In this document: in pieces, positions 1 through 4,038 of the stretch
Numbering within the stretch: the stretch's first letter is position 1
How the letters are laid out: each line of letters starts with the position of its first letter
Source of the DNA: Chloroflexota bacterium
Lineage (GTDB): Bacteria > Chloroflexota > UBA6077
Length of the DNA: 5,895 nt
Direction: 5' to 3'
NCBI GenBank assembly: GCA_023380955.1
Contig: JAMCTB010000213.1
Location: 5,997-11,891 of the forward strand
The notes under the pieces: model-generated
The model's input: only the letters and a program-made list of their open reading frames with translations
What the model was told of the DNA's origin: nothing
The model's database searches: none
Program-made: the position numbers and the translations under genes

Positions 1-123
1 TAGACGGCGAAGCCCCCCCATGACGAGGCCTGTGAAGCCGAGGAGGATCACCAGGATGAGGGCGTGCTTCCAGAGACCGACCCCGCCCCTCGGCGGGCTT
101 GTCTGCGCAGCGGTAACAGCCAT
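1..123 (-). CDS. N-terminal part of a membrane protein (runs off left edge); possibly oxidase/NO reductase-like
   Basis: The sequence shows an ATG at 123-121 (minus) preceded by GGGAGG (131-136) at a 7-nt spacing, followed by 41 open codons to the window edge. The protein begins MAVTAAQTSPPRGG, then a basic WKH, then a hydrophobic run (ALILVILLGFTGLVMGG, about residues 22-38), which is a single N-terminal membrane anchor with a short cytoplasmic tail. The tryptophan-lysine-helix arrangement is like the first helix of nitric oxide reductase large subunits and related heme-copper oxidase subunits, but 41 residues cannot establish this. A run of seven C (13-19) lies at the helix end: as read, the frame continues LRRL, while one fewer C would give a more helix-like FAV continuation, so a frameshift or base error is possible. 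It lies downstream of the radical SAM gene on the same strand with a 227-nt gap, and probably has its own promoter. I am confident that this is a real gene start and unsure of its identity. Confidence 0.6.
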   Translation of the reverse strand, partial: MAVTAAQTSPPRGGVGLWKHALILVILLGFTGLVMGGLRRL

Positions 124-130
124 CGTTCAA

Positions 131-136
131 CCTCCC
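131..136 (-). promoter_or_regulatory. Ribosome binding site of the left-edge membrane protein
   Basis: GGGAGG on the minus strand, 7 nt before the ATG at 123. It is the main reason to accept the truncated left-edge reading frame as a gene. Confidence 0.7.
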
Positions 137-172
137 ATTGGTGTCGGCGTTGGCCTGCGGGTCATCCCGCAC

Positions 173-198
173 TAATTCGGCCTTGTTGGTCCGAATTA
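173..198. promoter_or_regulatory. Operator-like inverted repeat (8-10-8)
   Basis: TAATTCGG (173-180) and CCGAATTA (191-198) are exact inverted copies separated by 10 nt. The element sits 50-75 nt upstream of the left-edge gene start, in an AT-rich island within GC-rich DNA, where an operator would be expected. The spacing suits a dimeric DNA-binding regulator better than a terminator. The regulator cannot be named from sequence alone. Confidence 0.4.
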
Positions 199-222
199 CA
201 CCATCGGGAGGCCCGTGCCTTC

Positions 223-238
223 TGCGACAAATGTCACA
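223..238. promoter_or_regulatory. CRP/FNR-family-like site
   Basis: The sequence TGCGACAAATGTCACA has the 5-6-5 architecture of a CRP-type box (TGTGA-N6-TCACA), with one mismatch in one half-site. It is centred about 107 nt upstream of the left-edge gene start. CRP/FNR-family regulators commonly control respiratory and nitrogen oxide genes, which would fit a reductase-like target. A 10-bp match in a short region can arise by chance, so confidence is modest. Confidence 0.35.
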
Positions 239-263
239 CGGCTGGAAAACCGAGGGGCGGGGC

Positions 264-276
264 GCGGTTCGCGAAC
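264..276. repeat. Partial copy of the palindrome core
   Basis: GCGGTTCGCGAAC matches the centre of the perfect palindrome at 303-336 and includes the self-complementary GTTCGCGAAC. The flanks differ (GGGGCGGGGC on the left, GACC on the right), so this looks like a decayed or partial copy of the same element about 50 nt away. Confidence 0.45.
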
Positions 277-302
277 GACCAGGTCACCGTGACGCTACAC
301 AC

Positions 303-336
303 GCTGTAGGGGCGGTTCGCGAACCGCCCCTACAGC
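303..336. repeat. Perfect 34-bp palindrome after the radical SAM gene
   Basis: The two 17-nt arms, GCTGTAGGGGCGGTTCG and its exact reverse complement, meet without a loop (centre 319/320). The element begins 14 nt beyond the radical SAM stop codon. There is no T-tract on either side, so it is not a classical intrinsic terminator, although a transcript could still fold into a strong hairpin. Its GTAGGGGCG ends match the outer module of the palindrome at 4001-4032, suggesting a dispersed repeat family. A shorter related sequence, GCGGTTCGCGAAC, lies at 264-276. Confidence 0.8.
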
Positions 337-350
337 CACCACACCGACTG

Positions 351-1496
351 CTACAGTAGCTCGCCGCCTTTGGGCTGGTAGAGGCAGCGGGATTCCTCGC
401 CCAGGTAGTCGCCCGTGAGGGCCCAGGCTCGGGCGCGACTGCCGCCGCACACCCGCCGATACTCGCAGGCGCCGCAGCGCCCCTTCAGCAGCGACGGTTC
501 CCGCAGCTCTCGGAACAGCTTCGATTTCCGGTAGATCTCCGCGATGGGGGTCTCCCGGACGTTGCCGGCCGATAGCTGGAGGAAGCCACTGGGGCAGACG
601 TCCCCGGTGTGGGAGATGAAGCAGAAGCCCTTGCCGTCGTTGACCCCCTGCTGGGGACGGTTCAGGCCGTCCTGGAAGCTGTAGCCGGCCCCCGTCAGCG
701 CCTGGTGGATCGCCCCGTCCTTCCCCAGCTCGGCCCGGGTCCGCTCGATCACCACCCTCCGGTAGTGCTGGGCCGCCGTGGTGCGCACGTCGAAGGGCGT
801 CGTCTTGGAGAGGTCGTACATCCAGTGGAAGGTGTCCTCGTGCTCCTGGGCCGTCACCATGTCGTCCTCTTTACCGCGGCCGGTGGGGACCAGGAAGAAG
901 ATGTTCCACATCAGCGCCCCGAAGCCGGAGATCAGCTCGGAGAGGGCGGGCAGATCCGCCAGGTTGCGCCTGGTCACCGTGGTGCCGATCTGCAGGGAGA
1001 GGCCGATCTCCCGGGCGGCCTCCACACCCCTCAGGGTGCGGGCGAAGGAGCCGTCCACCTGCCGGAAGGCGTCGTGGATCTTCGGGGTGGAGCCGTCCAG
1101 GCTGAGGTGGATCCGCACCACTCCGGCGTCCTTGGCCCTCTGGAGATGCTCCTTGGTGAGGAGCGCCGTGGCGCTGGGGGATAGAGAGACCCTTAGCCCC
1201 TTTTCCGCCCCGTGGCGGATCAGGTCGTAGACGTCCCGCCGCATCAGGGGGTCGCCGCCGGTAACCACCAGGATCGGGTTCCCCATCTCGGCGATTCGAT
1301 CGATGAGGGTGAAGCCCTCCTCGGTGGTCAACTCCCGGGGATCGCGCTTGGGCTGGGCCGAGGCCCGACAGTGGACGCAGGCCAGGGCGCAGGCCTGGGT
1401 GATCTCCCAGGCAACGGTAAAGGGACTCATGCCGAAATCTATGTCGGTCAGGGACGGCATCCCGTGATGGCCGGCCACTACCTGCGAGCCTCGCAT
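351..1496 (-). CDS. Radical SAM/SPASM domain protein (NirJ/AhbD-like, TIGR04053-type)
   Basis: This is a 381-residue enzyme predicted to use a [4Fe-4S] cluster to cleave S-adenosylmethionine. The cluster motif is CxxxCxxC at C36, C40 and C43 (CALACVHC), and GGDP at 80-83 is the SAM-amino-group motif, usually GGEP. The barrel continues with SLDG at 132-135. The C-terminal SPASM region carries C292, C301, C341, C344, C350 and C371, enough for auxiliary iron-sulfur clusters, with the familiar GNVRETPIAEIY segment between. This layout and length match the branch containing NirJ (heme d1) and AhbD (heme synthase) and, from memory, family TIGR04053 of unknown substrate. The start at 1496 is chosen because AGGAGG lies 5 nt upstream; the later methionines at residues 13 and 23 have no such site. 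The enzyme should be cytoplasmic. It is divergent from the exported-protein gene at 1733. The fold is sure; the substrate is not known. Confidence 0.93.
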   Translation of the reverse strand: MRGSQVVAGHHGMPSLTDIDFGMSPFTVAWEITQACALACVHCRASAQPKRDPRELTTEEGFTLIDRIAEMGNPILVVTGGDPLMRRDVYDLIRHGAEKGLRVSLSPSATALLTKEHLQRAKDAGVVRIHLSLDGSTPKIHDAFRQVDGSFARTLRGVEAAREIGLSLQIGTTVTRRNLADLPALSELISGFGALMWNIFFLVPTGRGKEDDMVTAQEHEDTFHWMYDLSKTTPFDVRTTAAQHYRRVVIERTRAELGKDGAIHQALTGAGYSFQDGLNRPQQGVNDGKGFCFISHTGDVCPSGFLQLSAGNVRETPIAEIYRKSKLFRELREPSLLKGRCGACEYRRVCGGSRARAWALTGDYLGEESRCLYQPKGGELL

Positions 1497-1501
1497 CTTC
1501 G

Positions 1502-1507
1502 CCTCCT
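1502..1507 (-). promoter_or_regulatory. Ribosome binding site of the radical SAM gene
   Basis: AGGAGG on the minus strand, 5 nt before the ATG at 1496. It decides the start over internal methionines at 1460 and 1430. Confidence 0.75.
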
Positions 1508-1556
1508 GGGATCATTTTGACGCGGAGAACTGACCGCAACGGCGCGGAGCATCTTA

Positions 1557-1571
1557 GTTTACTCCGTAAAC
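1557..1571. promoter_or_regulatory. Short inverted repeat in the divergent intergenic region
   Basis: GTTTAC-TCC-GTAAAC is a 6-3-6 inverted repeat, 61 nt from the radical SAM start and 162 nt from the exported-protein start. It is AT-rich relative to its surroundings and could be an operator shared by the two divergent genes. I found no convincing -35/-10 pair on either strand of this 236-nt region, so its role is a guess. Confidence 0.3.
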
Positions 1572-1706
1572 CATTGGTGGTCCAGCGATCCCGATGCCAC
1601 GGATTCGAGTCAGACCCCCGGGTGACCGTTGGATGCGCACCCAGGGACCGTGGCTATGGCAACGGGATCGATGGCATGCTAGACTTGGGTTATCCCCAAC
1701 CGGCAC

Positions 1707-1734
1707 GGAGAGCTATCCATGGAGAGCTATCCAT
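1707..1734 (+). repeat. 14-bp perfect tandem duplication covering the start signals
   Basis: GGAGAGCTATCCAT occurs at 1707-1720 and again immediately at 1721-1734. Each copy supplies a GGAG Shine-Dalgarno core and the AT of a start codon, completed by the following G. The second copy drives the ATG at 1733, spaced 8 nt, which opens the exported protein. The first copy drives an ATG at 1719 in another frame, giving a 62-codon reading frame that is probably not a product. Confidence 0.85.
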
Positions 1735-2296
1735 GTCCATCCATCGAGCCGCCCTCCTCGCGGCGATGCTGTTGGTGCTGGTCACGGTCGCCGCCAGAAC
1801 GGTACCGAGGCGGGCCTTCACGGCCCCAGCCGCCCGGGCCTCTTCCGCTGCGCACGCCACGGCCGCGCCCTCGCCTGCCGCCGACGACCCTCAGGTCGGT
1901 CAGATGACCCGCTCCGACCGGGGCGAGGGGGGCGCCAGGGTATCGGTGGTCTGGCTCGCCCCCGAGTACCTGCGGGGGCATCCCGAGGCAGCCACGGGCC
2001 TGGATCCCCAGCGATACCTGCTCTTCCGGGTGGTCGTCGACGCGCCGGCCCTCGAGATGTCCACCTGGGACCTCAAGGCGATGATCTACCTGCGGGAGGA
2101 GAAGGGCATGGAGTACGGCACCCCCTTCTGGAAACCGATAGAGGAGGGCTCCCGAAAGGCCGGGATCGCTGCCTTCCCCAGGAGGGACGCTGGGGACAAC
2201 CCGGTGCCCAGCCTGGAGTCCCGCTACTTCGAGATAGTCATCCGCGACCTGGCAGGGACGAAGGAGAGGGTGTTCCGGTGGAATCTCCAGGGCTGA
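1733..2296 (+). CDS. Exported or membrane-anchored protein of unknown function
   Basis: This 187-residue protein begins with a signal-peptide-like segment (basic MSIHR, then a hydrophobic run ALLAAMLLVLVTVAA at about 6-21). An alanine/proline-rich low-complexity stretch of roughly 30 residues follows, then a compact domain from about residue 67 to the end. That domain looks beta-rich, with WLAPEYL, LLFRVVVDA, DLKAMIYLRE, YFEIVIRDL and a final ERVFRWNL strand. There is no lipobox cysteine, so it is either cleaved and released or anchored by the N-terminal helix. The start is set at 1733 because GGAG lies 8 nt upstream and the signal peptide begins there; an in-frame TTG at 1517 would put about 70 unrelated residues ahead of the signal. 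Its stop codon sits inside a hairpin. It is divergent from the radical SAM gene, which may be functionally linked. I do not recognise the family with confidence. Confidence 0.75.
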   Translation: MSIHRAALLAAMLLVLVTVAARTVPRRAFTAPAARASSAAHATAAPSPAADDPQVGQMTRSDRGEGGARVSVVWLAPEYLRGHPEAATGLDPQRYLLFRVVVDAPALEMSTWDLKAMIYLREEKGMEYGTPFWKPIEEGSRKAGIAAFPRRDAGDNPVPSLESRYFEIVIRDLAGTKERVFRWNLQG

Positions 2297-2317
2297 GGAC
2301 CAGCCCTGGGTCCTCAG
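2293..2317 (+). terminator. Hairpin overlapping the stop codon of the exported protein
   Basis: A perfect 9-bp stem, CTGAGGACC (2293-2301) with GGTCCTCAG (2309-2317), encloses a 7-nt loop. The left arm contains the TGA stop at 2294-2296. No U-tract follows, so it may serve as RNA 3'-end protection or a weak terminator rather than a classical intrinsic one. Confidence 0.4.
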
Positions 2318-2330
2318 TCCTGAGTCCTGG
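2310..2330. repeat. Three degenerate GTCCTNN heptamers
   Basis: GTCCTCA, GTCCTGA and GTCCTGG follow one another without gap. They overlap the right arm of the preceding hairpin. Short GTCCT-based tandem arrays look like simple-sequence repeats able to expand or contract. Confidence 0.5.
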
Positions 2331-2357
2331 GATGCCGACCGCCGCCAGAGCAGCGAG

Positions 2358-2528
2358 CTACACCAAGGCTCTGAAGTCCAGCCGCGCCAGGTTCAGCTAC
2401 AGCGGCTGCCCGGCCGCCAGATATGTCAGCTCCACCAGGTCCCGCACCATCACGCTCACCCGGCGAGCCCTGCCGACGACGAACTCGACGCCGTGGCGCA
2501 TACGGCCGTCCAGGCCGCTCTTCAGCAT
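2358..2528 (-). pseudogene. Possible gene remnant with an in-frame stop
   Basis: From an ATG at 2528 the minus strand reads 43 residues (MLKSGLDGRMRHGVEFVVG..., ending AAGQPL) to a TAG at 2399-2397. It then continues in the same frame for 12 more residues (LNLARLDFRALV) to a second TAG at 2360-2358. Codons on both sides of the first stop are nearly all G- or C-ending and the peptide has ordinary composition, as in real genes here. There is no good Shine-Dalgarno site before the ATG. Just upstream, a different frame reads DGVKALDRFRQGG, which could be an earlier piece joined by a frameshift. I do not recognise the family. It may instead be a chance open frame in GC-rich DNA. Confidence 0.35.
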
Positions 2529-2573
2529 GGCCCGCCCTGCCGGAACCGATCCAGTGCCTTCACCCCGTCGGAG

Positions 2574-2593
2574 CGGCTCCTGCCGGCGATCCC
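2574..2593. repeat. REP-like repeat, copy 1
   Basis: This stretch is CGGCTCCTGCCGGCGATCCC, identical over 20 nt to 2662-2681. It follows GGAG, which is one base different from the flank of the other copy. It sits upstream of the possible gene remnant on the minus strand. Confidence 0.6.
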
Positions 2594-2657
2594 GGGAACG
2601 CAGAGCGGGCGGCGGGCCCAAGACCCCGCCCCACGTCCTGTGGCCGGCAAACCGTAG

Positions 2658-2691
2658 GAGCCGGCTCCTGCCGGCGATCCCAAGATCGCCG
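2658..2691. repeat. REP-like repeat, copy 2, with palindromes
   Basis: This copy contains GGAGCCGGCTCC (2658-2669), a perfect 12-bp palindrome, followed by CGGCGATC-CCAA-GATCGCCG (2672-2691), a perfect 8-bp stem with a 4-nt loop. The 20 nt at 2662-2681 match copy 1. It lies 27 nt beyond the stop of the nitroreductase gene, so it may also act as that transcript's 3' hairpin. The GTAGGAGCCGGCT pattern resembles REP elements known from other GC-rich genomes. No nearby REP-type transposase is visible. Confidence 0.6.
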
Positions 2692-2717
2692 TGGATGGCG
2701 GGACCCGTCCCGTTGGA

Positions 2718-3926
2718 TCAGTCGCGACCGGACTCCGGTCCATAGAGGGGAACACCCCATCGGTCCCGATGGGTCACCAACTCCAGGGGCATGCGGTAGC
2801 GCTGGGCCGGGGCGTGAGCGGCGGCACCCACCGCTACCAGGCTGACCACCTGCACCCCGTCGGGCACGCCCAGCGTTCGGGCCATCTCCGCCTCCTTGAA
2901 CCCGCCGATCCAGCAGCTACCCAACCCCATCTCCGTGGCGGTGAGGATCAGGTTCTGAATGGCCGCCGCCACATCCAGGACCGACCAGCGAGCGTTGGCG
3001 TCGCCATACCGACCGGCCGTCCTACGCCGGTTCACGCCCACGGCGATCAGCAGCGGGGCCTCCAGCAACCAGCTCTGCCGGTTGTCGGGACCCGCGAAGT
3101 ACCCCGAATAGGTGGCGGCTACCGCGGCCTCTCGGGCCTCCCTCCCCTCCAGGACCATGAACTCCCAGGGCTGCATGTTGCCGGCGCTGGGAGCGTGGAT
3201 GGCAGCCTCCAGCAACCGTTCCCGCACCCCGGGGGCCAGGGGCTCTCCCGAGTATCGCCTCACGCTGCGCCGTCGGTAGATGGCCGATCGCACGCCCGAT
3301 CCCCCCTCCCCGGGGGTCGAAGGGGCTGCCGGGGCTGCCGGCAACGGCCTCTCGGTGCCCGATGGAGCGGGAGGCGGCGGCTCGTGAACCCGGCTGAACT
3401 CGGCAACGGAGTATCTGGGCGGATACTCCAGGTAGACGTCGGAACAGCCGATGGCCACCAGCGCCACCGGCTCCAGGAACCACTCCAGCCCCAGGGCCTC
3501 TCTCATCCGATCCGGCACGAACTCTCGCACGACCCCTGTGCGCAGCCCCAGGTTGTTGGCCATGAGCCGCAGATTCTGGATGGCCGCCCCCACCTCCTGC
3601 AGGGCGATCAGACGGCCTGCCTGGCCCAGTCGCGCCGTGGCCCGGCGGATCTCCGCACAGACGGCCAGCACCACCGGCGCTTCGGCCAACCATCCCTGGG
3701 CCGCCTCGGTCCCCGGCGTCATGAGGGGTTCCAGGGTCGCGCTAACGGCCGCCTGCTTGGCCGACGATGACTCCAGCCGAAGCAGTTCCCACGGCTGGCC
3801 GGTGGAGGGCGCAGCCCCGAAGGCCATGAGAAGCTGCGCCAGATCCCCCTCGGCGACCGGATCCGGCCGCCAGCGCCGCACGTTGACCACGTCGGTCATC
3901 AGCCGTTGCAGCTGTTCCGATTCCAT
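2718..3926 (-). CDS. Tandem-domain nitroreductase family protein (two fused nitroreductase domains)
   Basis: This 402-residue protein holds two copies of the FMN-dependent nitroreductase fold; single-domain members are usually about 170-220 residues and work as homodimers with FMN at the interface. The C-terminal copy (about 213-390) has the expected FMN motifs: RRRSVRRY (218-225), APSAGNMQPWEF (245-256) and a late GLGSCWIGGF (334-343). The N-terminal copy (about 5-165) has matching but altered versions: NVRRWRP (15-21), APSTGQPWEL (39-48, two residues shorter and lacking the Asn) and GLRTGVVREF (127-136, lacking Cys-Trp). The AAIQNL helix is the same in both (114-119 and 321-326), showing internal duplication. 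A proline/alanine-rich linker spans about 181-212. The start at 3926 follows GGGGGGAG by 8 nt; an upstream in-frame ATG at 3986 would add 20 unsupported residues. There is no signal peptide, so it is cytoplasmic. The substrate is unknown. Confidence 0.9.
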   Translation of the reverse strand: MESEQLQRLMTDVVNVRRWRPDPVAEGDLAQLLMAFGAAPSTGQPWELLRLESSSAKQAAVSATLEPLMTPGTEAAQGWLAEAPVVLAVCAEIRRATARLGQAGRLIALQEVGAAIQNLRLMANNLGLRTGVVREFVPDRMREALGLEWFLEPVALVAIGCSDVYLEYPPRYSVAEFSRVHEPPPPAPSGTERPLPAAPAAPSTPGEGGSGVRSAIYRRRSVRRYSGEPLAPGVRERLLEAAIHAPSAGNMQPWEFMVLEGREAREAAVAATYSGYFAGPDNRQSWLLEAPLLIAVGVNRRRTAGRYGDANARWSVLDVAAAIQNLILTATEMGLGSCWIGGFKEAEMARTLGVPDGVQVVSLVAVGAAAHAPAQRYRMPLELVTHRDRWGVPLYGPESGRD

Positions 3927-3934
3927 TGCTTCAG

Positions 3935-3942
3935 CTCCCCCC
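3935..3942 (-). promoter_or_regulatory. Ribosome binding site of the nitroreductase gene
   Basis: GGGGGGAG on the minus strand, 8 nt before the ATG at 3926. It supports that start over the one 60 nt further upstream. Confidence 0.6.
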
Positions 3943-3953
3943 AAACAAAGTAG

Positions 3954-3978
3954 GACGGGTTGGGGCAACCCGCCCGTC
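3954..3978. repeat. Hairpin repeat upstream of the nitroreductase gene
   Basis: GGGTTG (3957-3962) and CAACCC (3966-3971) pair around a GGG loop, flanked by GAC/GGG and CCCGTC, which pair partly further out. It lies 28 nt upstream of the nitroreductase start, in the 112-nt gap to the M28-like gene. It may be a degenerate member of the same palindromic family as 4001-4032. Confidence 0.45.
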
Positions 3979-4000
3979 AACTGCAAGAGTCCGCGCTGTT

Positions 4001-4032
4001 GGGCGAAGCATTCCCGCGGGAATGCTTCGCCC
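4001..4032. repeat. Perfect 32-bp palindrome after the M28-like gene
   Basis: The arms GGGCGAAGCATTCCCG (4001-4016) and CGGGAATGCTTCGCCC (4017-4032) are exact reverse complements with no spacer. The palindrome ends 6 nt from the stop codon of the M28-like gene and continues on its right side into CTAC, giving the same CGCCCCTAC end as the palindrome at 303-336. No T-tract is adjacent on the transcript side. It is a dispersed repeat of the same style, possibly functioning as a transcript-end hairpin. Confidence 0.8.
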
Positions 4033-4038
4033 CTACGG

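Larger units (their letters stand above)
2297..2717. other. 421-bp intergenic region with repeats and a likely gene remnant
   Basis: This is the longest stretch without an intact gene. From left to right it holds a hairpin and heptamers (2293-2330), a minus-strand coding-like remnant (2358-2528), and two copies of a 20-bp repeat (2574-2593 and 2662-2681), the second extended into palindromes. It lies between the convergent ends of the exported-protein gene and the nitroreductase gene. No RNA gene was recognised. Confidence 0.6.

Noticed and set aside
609..1184. Plus-strand open frame (191 codons) opposite the radical SAM gene
   Set aside because: It is the complement of the conserved barrel and SPASM coding region, with no ribosome binding site or recognisable domain.
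1511..1539. TTGCGG-17-AATGAT promoter for the radical SAM gene
   Set aside because: The -35 matches poorly and the implied transcript start would fall within the Shine-Dalgarno site, leaving the gene without it.
3322..3339. GGGGCTGCC tandem pair
   Set aside because: It encodes the alanine/proline linker of the nitroreductase fusion, so it is low-complexity coding sequence rather than an independent element.
2691..3770. Plus-strand open frame (359 codons) opposite the nitroreductase gene
   Set aside because: It is antisense to a recognisable two-domain nitroreductase, and runs through intergenic repeats at its left end.
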